A DNA stretch of 36,330 nucleotides from Planctomycetota bacterium (GTDB lineage: Bacteria > Planctomycetota > Planctomycetia > Gemmatales > Gemmataceae): positions 1 to 36,330 of the forward strand of contig JAKBCS010000043.1 in the NCBI GenBank assembly GCA_021807595.1, written 5' to 3'. Both the position numbers and the translations under genes were made by a program. The notes beneath the pieces were generated by a model that saw only the letters and a list, made by a program, of their open reading frames with translations, had not been told where the DNA came from and ran no database searches. Within the stretch, counting starts at the first letter, position 1; each line of letters begins with the position of its first letter. Positions 22,348 to 29,196 of the stretch are shown here, in pieces.

Positions 22348-23349
22348 TTAGAGCGTCCACACGCCGCCGGCCCACGTTAAGCCGCCGCCGAAGGCGATCA
22401 GCAACACCCGATCGCCTGGGGCGGCTCGCCCGGTGCGCATGGCCTCGTCGAGGGCGATCGGAATCGACGCCGCCGAGGTGTTGCCGTTGCGTTCCAAGTT
22501 GACCATTAACTTATCCGTGGGGAAGTTCAAATCGGCGAAGGCAGCGTCGATGATGCGTTGATTCACCTGATGTGGGATAATCAAGTCGATGTCGGAGGGG
22601 GACAGGTTGCATTCGATCAAACTTTCGTCGATCAAGTCGATAATCGTGCGGACGGCAAATTTGAAGACTTCGCGGCCATTCATGCGCAGAAAGTCGAACT
22701 CATCGGTGATGCGCGGTTCGGCGGGACACGAAGCCGGTGGCCGAAGGCGCGTGCCGTTGAGGCGAATCAGATCGGCGCGTCGCCCATCGGCATAGAGACG
22801 AAACCAGTGTTCGCCGCGCCCGTCTCCCTCGGCCGGTCCAATAACCACCGCCCCCGCGCCGTCGCCGAACAACACGCAGGTGGTCCGGTCGCTGAAATCG
22901 ACCACGCGGCTCAGCGTCTCGGCTCCGACGACGAGAATGCGACGACAAGTTCCTGTGCCAACGAATTGAGCGGCGACGGTGAGTGCGTACAGAAAGCCAG
23001 TACAAGCTGCGTTGAGGTCGAAGGCGGGGATGGGTCGGCAGCCGAGTCCCGCTTGGATGACACAGGCATTGGAGGGTACCATCATATCCGATGTGACGGT
23101 AGCGCAGATAATCATGTCCACATCGGCGGGGTCGAGTCGAGCCGACTCCAACGCGCGACGCGCAGCCAACAAGCCGAGGCTGGCCGATGTCTCCTCGACG
23201 GCGGAGATGTGCCGTTCCCGAATGCCAGTGCGGGTGCGAATCCATTCGTCGGAAGTATCGAGACTCGCGGGAAAGTCGCCGTTACGCACCAAGCGATCCG
23301 GTAAACTGCTACCGGTACCCAGCAGTATAACTCCGTGAGAGGTACTCAT
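22348..23349 (-). CDS. fabH: 3-oxoacyl-ACP synthase III (KAS III)
   Basis: 333 residues, the usual FabH length. It joins an acyl-CoA primer to malonyl-ACP, the first condensation in type II fatty-acid synthesis, in the cytoplasm. The catalytic triad is complete: Cys116 in NAACTGFLYAL, His260 in IPHQVNQRI, Asn290 in ERNGNTSAAS. Also seen: the N-terminal SDEWIRTRTGIRERHI and a C-terminal GGGLTWAG, both standard. Start: ATG at 23349 with GAGGTGA upstream. No other fab or plsX gene is adjacent, whereas FabH is often clustered with these. Primer preference cannot be read from sequence. Confidence 0.94.
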   Translation of the reverse strand: MSTSHGVILLGTGSSLPDRLVRNGDFPASLDTSDEWIRTRTGIRERHISAVEETSASLGLLAARRALESARLDPADVDMIICATVTSDMMVPSNACVIQAGLGCRPIPAFDLNAACTGFLYALTVAAQFVGTGTCRRILVVGAETLSRVVDFSDRTTCVLFGDGAGAVVIGPAEGDGRGEHWFRLYADGRRADLIRLNGTRLRPPASCPAEPRITDEFDFLRMNGREVFKFAVRTIIDLIDESLIECNLSPSDIDLIIPHQVNQRIIDAAFADLNFPTDKLMVNLERNGNTSAASIPIALDEAMRTGRAAPGDRVLLIAFGGGLTWAGGVWTL

Positions 23350-23421
23350 GGATCACCTCATCTGGAGAATCGATCTTTGGGAGTTTGTCGCACGATGCAC
23401 GGCTCCTTCCGCTACTGCACC

Positions 23422-23430
23422 AGTATAGCA
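23422..23430 (-). promoter_or_regulatory. Extended -10 promoter for fabH
   Basis: Minus strand TGCTATACT: a TATACT -10 hexamer with the TGn extension, about 75 bases before ATG 23349, in an AT-rich section. The -35 region is weak, as often in extended -10 promoters. Confidence 0.45.
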
Positions 23431-23535
23431 ATACGAAACGGCAAAGCAGAAACGTATCTCTCCAAAAAAATCGGCCAAGGGCGGAATGAACGCGCCGCGC
23501 CTGCTGCCTAGAGAAGCGCGGCAAGAAATAACGAA

Positions 23536-23582
23536 CGCCTCGCCGCGCCAAAGCGGAAGCGCTGCGAAAGCGCGGCGAGGCG
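23536..23582 (-). terminator. GC-rich hairpin behind the Gfo/Idh/MocA gene
   Basis: CGCCTCGCCGCGC and GCGCGGCGAGGCG form a perfect 13-base-pair stem with a 21-base loop, starting 10 bases after the stop codon at 23592. The minus strand continues TTCGTTATTTCTT, a poor U-run, so it may be a terminator or an mRNA-stabilising stem. Confidence 0.6.
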
Positions 23583-23591
23583 GCATAACCG

Positions 23592-25052
23592 TTAAACTTT
23601 CGCTGGCACCTCGAATCCTTTGCGGTATTCGCGCGTGAGCATGGCGTTGGCGTCCTTGTCGTCTACGAACCGTTCGGTGGCGGGATCGAGCGTCAATTTG
23701 CGGCCCACGCGGCACTTGACCTCTTCAACGTCGATCTTGTTGTCCTTCAGATGCTTCTCCATGCGCTCGAAGGTTTCACCGGCGTCCTTGTCTTTGGCAA
23801 ATGCCTGCGGGGCTTGGCCGAACGGCTTCTCGTCGCCGAGGCGATAGCTGATGTTGCCGAGATGGCACAGCGCGCTCGACAGATGGCCTTCGAGTATTTC
23901 GCCGTTGAGATCCTCGTTCTTGCGATTGCGCACGGCCTGGATGAAGTTGGCGAAGTGATCGCCGCCGCCGTCGAACTTTCGGATGACCTCGCCCTTGGGA
24001 GTGAAAGCCGTAGCGCTGCGATAGTTGGTACCAACCATATAGCCGTCGGTTCCATACCAGATGTTGCCGACTTTCGCACCGAGGAAATCCTTGGTCAACA
24101 GGCCGCGAACCTCGAAGATCAACTCGCAGTCGCCGTAGTCGAAGACGCAAATCTGCGTGTTGGCAGTCTGTCCGTCATCGACGTAGCCGAACCGTCCGCC
24201 GACGCTGACGACGCCCTTAGCCAGCTCGTGCTTGTTCAATCCCCAGCGCGCCTTGTCCATTTCGTGAATGCCCTGATTGCCGAGATCGCCGTTGCCGGTG
24301 TCCCAAACCCAGTGCCAATCGTAGTGCAGACGCTTCCGCATGAGCGGAGCTTTGGGCGCGGGACCGCACCAGAGGTCGTAGTCGCAGCTTTTGGGGATCG
24401 GCTGCGCTTCCGTCACTTTGCCGATGCTGCCGCGCGGCTTGTAGCACAGACCGCGCGCCACCTTGATCTTACCGAGTTTGCCGTCGTGCAAGAACTTCAT
24501 GGCGTCTTGCAGACCTTTACTGGATCGGCTCTGCGTGCCGGCCTGACAAATGCGATTGGTTTTTCGCGCCACTTCGACGATGCGACGGCCTTCGCTGACA
24601 TTATGGCTAACTGGCTTTTCGACGTAGACATCTTTGCCGTTCTGCATTGCCCAAATGGCAGCGAGCGCGTGCCAATGATTCGGCGTGGCAATGCTTATGA
24701 TGTCGATGTCTTTGGCTTCGACGACTTTGCGGATGTCTTGCTCGAACTTGGGCGCTTTGCCCTGCTTCTTCTCGATGGATTTCATGGCCCGACCGATAAC
24801 GCCCTCATCGGCGTCGCAGACGGTAGTGACGACGGTATTCAGGCGATTGTTGCCTGCGAAGCCGTCGATATGACTCATACCGCGTCCGTTGACGCCGATG
24901 ACGGCAACGCGCAGCTGGTCGTTCACTTGACCCTTTTTGACGGCTGCCACAGCCTTCTCGGCAGCCGAAGCCTCCGAGGTCAGCCCGACGCCGGCCAGAG
25001 CGGCCATGATCGCGGAATCGTGCAAGAAATCGCGCCGATCAATCGAACGCAT
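23592..25052 (-). CDS. Tat-exported Gfo/Idh/MocA-family oxidoreductase
   Basis: 486 residues. The N-terminus has a twin-arginine signal (IDRRDFLHDSA, then a hydrophobic Ala/Gly run ending near EASAAEKA), so the folded protein is probably exported with its cofactor. The Rossmann domain begins LRVAVIGVNGRGMSHIDGF, with a GxxGRG variant. The family motif VYVEKPVSHNVSEG carries the catalytic EKP lysine. The C-terminal alpha/beta domain includes WDTGNGDLGNQGIHEMD, typical of the secreted planctomycete subgroup. Relatives oxidise or reduce sugars at C1-C6 with tightly bound NAD(P). Start: ATG at 25052 with GAGGAGACG upstream. A promoter-like sequence is at 25104-25133. Confidence 0.9.
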   Translation of the reverse strand: MRSIDRRDFLHDSAIMAALAGVGLTSEASAAEKAVAAVKKGQVNDQLRVAVIGVNGRGMSHIDGFAGNNRLNTVVTTVCDADEGVIGRAMKSIEKKQGKAPKFEQDIRKVVEAKDIDIISIATPNHWHALAAIWAMQNGKDVYVEKPVSHNVSEGRRIVEVARKTNRICQAGTQSRSSKGLQDAMKFLHDGKLGKIKVARGLCYKPRGSIGKVTEAQPIPKSCDYDLWCGPAPKAPLMRKRLHYDWHWVWDTGNGDLGNQGIHEMDKARWGLNKHELAKGVVSVGGRFGYVDDGQTANTQICVFDYGDCELIFEVRGLLTKDFLGAKVGNIWYGTDGYMVGTNYRSATAFTPKGEVIRKFDGGGDHFANFIQAVRNRKNEDLNGEILEGHLSSALCHLGNISYRLGDEKPFGQAPQAFAKDKDAGETFERMEKHLKDNKIDVEEVKCRVGRKLTLDPATERFVDDKDANAMLTREYRKGFEVPAKV

Positions 25053-25103
25053 GAGATCGTCTCCTCACGAGAGGGCATGGAGGGGTGGGGGAATACTTCT
25101 GAC

Positions 25104-25133
25104 AATGTATCCGCTCTGAGGGGTATCGGTCAA
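25104..25133 (-). promoter_or_regulatory. Candidate promoter for the Gfo/Idh/MocA gene
   Basis: Minus strand TTGACC (25128-25133), an 18-base spacer, then TACATT (25104-25109). It lies after the terminator at 25155, so the gene can be transcribed independently of the upstream RNA. Confidence 0.45.
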
Positions 25134-25154
25134 TCAAGTAATGGGAAAAGGGAG

Positions 25155-25199
25155 AAAAAACAGAGGCCCCACCGCGTGTAACGCGAATGGGAACCTCTG
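25155..25199 (-). terminator. Rho-independent terminator
   Basis: Minus strand: CAGAGG ... CCC ... CGCGT-tac-ACGCG ... GGG ... CCTCTG followed by TTTTTT (25155-25160). The stem has three paired blocks (6, 3 and 5 base pairs). It ends the candidate RNA unit that begins near 25413. Confidence 0.85.
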
Positions 25200-25413
25200 C
25201 CTCGGTGGAGGATGCCGTCGCTCCCCTCCCTCTACCGGCTACCCTTGCGGGTAAATGGCACAGGGAGGGGAGGACCGCGACCGGCGGATACCGAGTGGCC
25301 GCCAGAGGATAAAAATAAGCGGCTTCAAAGGCTTACGCCTACAAGAGGGGAGTGTTGATGGGCGAAGGGAGTGTCGTCGGATTCGCTTTGACCTCATTGT
25401 CCGCGAGCCTCCG
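25155..25413 (-). ncRNA. Candidate structured non-coding RNA, about 260 nt
   Basis: The unit has a promoter-like sequence (25420-25448), a predicted start near 25413 and a strong terminator. Its centre folds into a long rod spanning 25194-25308. From the outside inwards: CCTCTG/CAGAGG, CTCGGT/ACCGAG, GTCG/CGAC with GCC/GGC, CTCCCCTCCCT/AGGGAGGGGAG (11 perfect pairs) and TACCC/GGGTA closed by a GCAA tetraloop. A smaller hairpin AGGC-GTAA-GCCT is at 25329-25340. The CAGAGG at 25194-25199 can pair either with the rod base (25303-25308) or with the terminator (25161-25166). I find no SRP, tmRNA or RNase P signature; the rod shape recalls 6S RNA, but that is only a shape argument. It could instead be the 3' UTR of the small protein gene. 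Confidence 0.45.
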
Positions 25414-25419
25414 TGCTGA

Positions 25420-25448
25420 AAAATAGGTCGCAAACGAGCGTCCGTCAA
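25420..25448 (-). promoter_or_regulatory. Candidate promoter of the structured RNA
   Basis: Minus strand TTGACG (25443-25448), a 17-base spacer, then TATTTT (25420-25425). The -35 box overlaps the last codons of the small membrane protein. Spacing is ideal and five of six -35 bases match. Confidence 0.5.
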
Positions 25449-25633
25449 CTTCGACAGGAGTTCGTCAGACCCGAGTCGCAGCTGTGGATCTGGTCGGCCA
25501 TGACCCACAGCATGTAGACTACTCGCTCGCGCAGCGTGCGTTCGCGTCGCTGGCACGATTGATGGTGGGCGCGCCACAGATAGTAGAGCGTTGCCACAGC
25601 CAGAGCAGCCATGTTCGTCACGATCGGTTGCAT
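25445..25633 (-). CDS. Small single-helix membrane protein
   Basis: 62 residues. The N-terminal part NMAALAVATLYYLW is a transmembrane helix; a basic, helical cytoplasmic part follows (RRERTLRERVVYMLWVMADQI). I recognise the phrase 'RERVxYMLWVMAD' from small planctomycete proteins of unknown function, which supports a real gene despite its size. ATG at 25633 is used; ATG at 25612 is possible, and neither has a strong ribosome binding site. The C-terminal about 12 residues are probably not conserved. It stands alone on the minus strand, divergent from the hypothetical gene at 25776. Confidence 0.6.
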   Translation of the reverse strand: MQPIVTNMAALAVATLYYLWRAHHQSCQRRERTLRERVVYMLWVMADQIHSCDSGLTNSCRS

Positions 25634-25775
25634 GAAAGTCTGCCTGTTGAGGGGATAACCTCGGATATTCCATTCCTAAACGATAGCTTACGCGGGGAAG
25701 GTAAGCAAATCGACGCCGCGGAGTACAATAAAATCGTCCGATGGCGGCGGTGGACGGCTCGGCGAGTTGGGGTGG

Positions 25776-26246
25776 ATGATGTTGGAACATCGCGTGTTGC
25801 TGCTGCGCGCGGGCGCATCTTGTGCCGAACGATCCATCGTCGATGGAGAGAGCGGCGTCCCACTCGGCACGGCGCGGTGGCGGAAAGAGAAGGGCCGTGC
25901 GTGGAGGCGTTGGTTTCGGCGCGGGATTATGGAAGTGCGCGAACGAGAGGACGAACCGTTGGTGTTCACCCTCCGCCGCGCTTGGAGCCTAGCTCCGCGC
26001 CGAGACGTGCGCGATGCCGACGAACAGGAGGTCGGTTTCCTATTGGGGCTTCGCGTCCACGATCGGTTTGGCCGTCCCGTTGCCGATTTTGACAACGGCG
26101 TCTTTCGCGCGCCGTCTCAGCATATCTTGGCCGAGTTGACGACAACGACCGACGGTCAAAATCTGACCTTCGGCAACGACATCGCTGGCGAACCGTTCGT
26201 CAAAATGCTGCTCTTGGCCGCCGTCTTGGCCTTCGGTTCACCGTAA
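25776..26246 (+). CDS. Hypothetical protein, scramblase/LURP-one-like by pattern
   Basis: 156 residues from the ATG-ATG at 25776 (a TTG at 25767 is in frame but unlikely). I do not recognise it with certainty. The middle (about 60-100) has PLVFTLRRAW, RRDVRDADEQEVGFLLG and VHDRFGRPVADFD, a repeating beta-strand pattern seen in tubby-like/phospholipid-scramblase-like (LURP-one-related) proteins. The C-terminus FVKMLLLAAVLAFG is hydrophobic and could be a membrane helix, as in that superfamily. The assignment is by visual pattern only. It is a single gene, followed by inverted repeats. Confidence 0.6.
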   Translation: MMLEHRVLLLRAGASCAERSIVDGESGVPLGTARWRKEKGRAWRRWFRRGIMEVREREDEPLVFTLRRAWSLAPRRDVRDADEQEVGFLLGLRVHDRFGRPVADFDNGVFRAPSQHILAELTTTTDGQNLTFGNDIAGEPFVKMLLLAAVLAFGSP

Positions 26247-26268
26247 CACCGCGAACGACGACTTTCGT

Positions 26269-26327
26269 GGGGTGAGTCGAAGCTCGAGGCCCACGGCCGA
26301 CCGTCGCGGGGGTACGGCCGACGGTCG
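26269..26327. repeat. GTGGGTC-type repeat plus CGACCGTCG inverted repeat
   Basis: GTGGGGTGAGTCGAAGCTCG...CCCAC (26269-26295) is a variant of the repeat at 4119-4155. Next to it CGACCGTCG (26298-26306) and CGACGGTCG (26319-26327) form a 9-base-pair stem; the same region also reads as two direct copies of ACGGCCGAC[C/G]GTCG. It may serve as a terminator for the gene ending at 26246. Confidence 0.5.
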
Positions 26328-26422
26328 AACTTCCATGCGTCGCTTGAAATCGAGGGAGATGAAGTAAAATGGAAATGGAATACCTTCCGCCGTCCCCAAG
26401 CCTCAACCCCGAGACGAAAACG

Positions 26423-27739
26423 ATGAACCCTCGAGTCCAGAAGATCGGTCGCCGCACGGTGCTAAAGGGTATCGGCGTTACGATGGCTCTACCGTGGTTC
26501 GAGGCCATCCCCTTGGTCGGCGGCGAATCGGCTGCGGGTTCGGACGTCTCCCCTCCTCAGCGTTTCGCGGCTCTGTTCATGGGCAACGGCATCAGTCCGA
26601 AAAACTGGTGGGCGAGAGGGGCCGGGGCCGACATGGAATTGAGCAAGAGTCTGCAACCGCTCGCTCCCCTGCGGACGAAGTTGAACGTCCTCACTGGCCT
26701 GTTCAATAAGAATGCCACCGGCGTGGGCATTCATCCGGGTCAGACGGGGAACATCTTATCGGGAGCGGCGCTGCGAAAGGGCGCGGTTCTGCACGGCGGC
26801 GTCAGCGTGGATCAGGTGTTGGCCGCACATTTCGAGGAAGCCACGGCGCAGCCGAGTCTCGTCTTGGGCTGCGAACAACCGATCACCGGCTACCACGAGA
26901 CGAACTTCTCGATGGCCTATAGCTCGCACATCTCCTGGAAGGATGCGAATGCGCCGGTGCCGATGGAGGTCTATCCGTCGCTGGCTTTCGATAGCCTGTT
27001 CGACAACCAGGGGAGCCGACGCACCGCCAGCATTCTCGATCGCGTGCGCGAACAGACCGCCAGCCTCCGACACAAAGTCAGTTCCGCGGACAGGGCCAAG
27101 CTCGACGAATACCTAACCAGCGTGCGCGACGTGGAGAAGCGCGTCGAGCGCGCGCGCGCCGTCCAGACAAAAGCCGACGAACGCGGTCGTCCCGTCCGCT
27201 CGATGCCGCGACCGGCCAACGGTCTGCCCGAAGACATCCGCGAACACATGCGCTTGATGTGCGATGTTGTTGCCCTCGCCTTCCAGACCGACAAAACGCG
27301 CGTGGCCACCTTGCTTTTGTGCCGCGATCTGTCCGGCTTGTTCTACCCGTTTCTCGGCGTCCGCACCGCCCATCATCCGACTTCCCACGACGATCAATCC
27401 GACGCCTACGAGCGCGTCGCGCGCTACTACGTCGGCCAACTCGCCTATCTGGCGGGGCGGCTTGCCGAGATGAAAGAAGGCGAGGCGACCGTCTTGGACA
27501 ACTCGTGCCTTCTCTTCGTGTCGAATATGTGGTCGGGCAGCCGCCACGATTCGAGCAAGCTGCCGGTGCTATTGCTCGGCGGTCTGGGCGGCAAACTCGA
27601 AACGGGGCGAGTCCTCGATTACACCGAGCGAGGCAACGAGAATCGCCGACTGTGCAGCCTGTATTTGTCGCTTATGAATCGCATGGGCGTAAAGGCCGAG
27701 CGATTCGGAGACGCGACGACTCCGCTGGCCGGGTTGTGA
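26423..27739 (+). CDS. DUF1552 protein with Tat-like signal
   Basis: 438 residues. The N-terminus IGRRTVLKGIGVTMALPWFEA is a twin-arginine-type signal shared by DUF1552 proteins. Other family marks: FAALFMGNGISPKNWWA, LNVLTGLFNKNATG, HPGQTGNILSG, DQVLAAHF, SSHISW, HHPTSHDD and LLFVSNMWSGSRHDSSKLPVLLLGG (helix and loop). DUF1552 belongs to the large group of secreted planctomycete proteins related to the alkaline-phosphatase/sulfatase-like DUF1501; no reaction is proven. Start: ATG at 26423 (MNPRVQKIGRR); the longer frame from 26369 adds a non-conserved Pro-rich piece. DUF1552 genes usually follow a DUF1592/1588/1587 cytochrome-type gene, but here that partner is missing. Confidence 0.88.
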   Translation: MNPRVQKIGRRTVLKGIGVTMALPWFEAIPLVGGESAAGSDVSPPQRFAALFMGNGISPKNWWARGAGADMELSKSLQPLAPLRTKLNVLTGLFNKNATGVGIHPGQTGNILSGAALRKGAVLHGGVSVDQVLAAHFEEATAQPSLVLGCEQPITGYHETNFSMAYSSHISWKDANAPVPMEVYPSLAFDSLFDNQGSRRTASILDRVREQTASLRHKVSSADRAKLDEYLTSVRDVEKRVERARAVQTKADERGRPVRSMPRPANGLPEDIREHMRLMCDVVALAFQTDKTRVATLLLCRDLSGLFYPFLGVRTAHHPTSHDDQSDAYERVARYYVGQLAYLAGRLAEMKEGEATVLDNSCLLFVSNMWSGSRHDSSKLPVLLLGGLGGKLETGRVLDYTERGNENRRLCSLYLSLMNRMGVKAERFGDATTPLAGL

Positions 27740-27876
27740 TCCTTCCTCAAGTCTCCCTCCCATGGGACGACGACCCGCTCTTGTGCCGATTGGACGAGTC
27801 GCTATAGAGGATGTCGCCTGGAGGTATGTCTCCTTGGAGGCACGGGCGATTCGTCCCAGATTGCGGAGGGAAACGC

Positions 27877-29109
27877 ATGTCTCGACACGGTTGGAGTATT
27901 TGGATTCTCGCGGCTTCGATGCTGCCCGTCGGCACCCTCCGAGCCGCGGAGCAAAAGAGCGAGATTATCGTCGAAGTGAAGTACGTCCTCCTCGCCCACG
28001 ATGTCGCCGAACAACTGAAACAGATGCGCTTGCTCGGCGGCTCGAAGCGCGGCAAAGACATTGTCTATCTCAGCGACCGCGAAATGAGGCTTTTCATGGA
28101 GGTGCTGCAGAACGACGTTCGCAGTAACGTCCTGCAAGCGCCGAAGCTTACGATGCTCGACGGTCAAAGCGGAGAGATCGAAGCTCTCGACGAACAAACG
28201 ATTACCAGGGGTGCGATGGTCGTTCAAACGGAACACGGAATCGTACTGACTTCTCACCAAGAAACCGTGCCGGTCGGTACAAAACTCCATCTCCGCTCGA
28301 ACATTTCGGCGGATCGACGCTCGGTTCGCGTCGAACTCAACACGCAAATAACGAATCTGGACGAGAGCCAACCGGATAGCTTCACGATTCAGATTTCGGA
28401 CAAAAACGCGAACGGCAAGGCGGGTACGATTCTGGAAATGAAACGGCCGCGCATCGTCAAAATGAGCGCCGAGAACACGATGGACATTGTCGATGGAAAA
28501 ACGGCGGTATTACCGGCAGGCATGAAGCTCTGCCAAGTAAGCGAGACGGTATGCCCCGAATGGGTGAAAGAGATCCCTCTGCTCCGCAATTTGTTCTGCA
28601 CGACGGAAACGCATCCGGAAGTGCATCATCTCTTCGTGACGGTGACGCCGCGTATTGTCGCGCCGAAGGAGAAGGAAGAGAAACGGACGCAGAAGGAGTC
28701 GGCTAAAAAGCTCTCGACCCGTCCGGATTGTTGCGACTATCGGACTCCCATTTATCCGCCCGTGTCTCAATGTGAGAAAATCGACTGCGGCGGAGAACCC
28801 GCACGGTCACGAGTGCTGCGGGCAATGGGGCCGCCCGTCACAGTTCCAGGGTTACTCGAGACGTCGCGCGACGACATTCGTATCGTCGCCGAACGTACCG
28901 TGTCGAAACTCGATCTGCCGCGCTTTTATCCACTCGTTGGCCTCGCGCAGTTTCATCACTCCCGTTGGAAATGCACCGTCTCTTACACGGAGACGGTGAG
29001 GGGAAGTTATCCCATCGCGTTCCGATGGACGCGGCCGATGATTCATGTGGTGTACCTCAATGCGGATCATTTGCATTCCGTGCCAAGCGATACCGAACCG
29101 AAAAAATAA
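27877..29109 (+). CDS. Secretin-like exported protein with planctomycete C-terminal region
   Basis: 410 residues. A signal peptide (WSIWILAASMLPVGTLRA, then AEQKS) is followed by a secretin-like part (about 25-270): EIIVEVKYVLL, NVLQAPKLTMLDGQSGEI, GTKLHLRSNISADRRSVRVEL, KTAVLPAG, LLRNLFCTTE and HLFVTVTPRIV, matching the C-terminal beta region of type II/III secretion and pilus secretins (GspD family), though without the full N-domains. After a charged linker, the last about 110 residues (LDLPRFYPLVGLAQFHHSRW, KCTVSYTETV, VVYLNADHLHSV) form a segment I have seen in other planctomycete proteins. Start: ATG at 27877 with GGAGGG upstream. No other secretion genes are nearby, so a role as a true outer-membrane channel is doubtful. 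Confidence 0.75.
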   Translation: MSRHGWSIWILAASMLPVGTLRAAEQKSEIIVEVKYVLLAHDVAEQLKQMRLLGGSKRGKDIVYLSDREMRLFMEVLQNDVRSNVLQAPKLTMLDGQSGEIEALDEQTITRGAMVVQTEHGIVLTSHQETVPVGTKLHLRSNISADRRSVRVELNTQITNLDESQPDSFTIQISDKNANGKAGTILEMKRPRIVKMSAENTMDIVDGKTAVLPAGMKLCQVSETVCPEWVKEIPLLRNLFCTTETHPEVHHLFVTVTPRIVAPKEKEEKRTQKESAKKLSTRPDCCDYRTPIYPPVSQCEKIDCGGEPARSRVLRAMGPPVTVPGLLETSRDDIRIVAERTVSKLDLPRFYPLVGLAQFHHSRWKCTVSYTETVRGSYPIAFRWTRPMIHVVYLNADHLHSVPSDTEPKK

Positions 29110-29126
29110 AGGCCAGTCGAGATCCG

Positions 29127-29160
29127 CTCCCCCTCTCCCCGGTCGTAGCGGGAGAGGGAG
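29127..29160. terminator. Palindrome between convergent genes, likely two-way terminator
   Basis: CTCCCCCTCTCCCCG, a 6-base loop and CGGGAGAGGGAG form an imperfect stem (one extra C) between the stops at 29109 (+) and 29197 (-). The flanks GATCCG and GGATCG resemble the ends of the dispersed palindrome family. Confidence 0.55.
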
Positions 29161-29196
29161 TTGAGGATCGACGAGCATTTGTTCGGGTCGTCCCGT

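Larger units (their letters stand above)
25053..25444. other. Non-coding stretch holding a candidate RNA gene and two promoters
   Basis: Nearly 400 bases between the oxidoreductase and the small membrane protein. Contents are listed separately: the oxidoreductase promoter (25104-25133), terminator (25155-25199), structured RNA (25155-25413) and its promoter (25420-25448). A 52-codon Arg-rich minus-strand frame (25394-25239) has a GGAGG upstream, but resembles nothing and overlaps the RNA fold. Confidence 0.55.

Noticed and set aside
4225-25052. DUF1080 protein, amidohydrolase and Gfo/Idh/MocA oxidoreductase as one 3-keto-sugar operon
   Set aside because: They are up to about 20 kb apart, separated by unrelated genes, promoters and terminators; a shared pathway is possible, but the layout gives no support.
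23751-25181. 476-codon open frame on the plus strand
   Set aside because: Exact antisense of the Gfo/Idh/MocA oxidoreductase, whose family motifs are unmistakable.
25155-25413. Candidate RNA as SRP RNA, tmRNA or RNase P
   Set aside because: No SRP domain IV motif (GGAAGGAAGCAG-like), no tRNA-like ends and no RNase P conserved core were visible.
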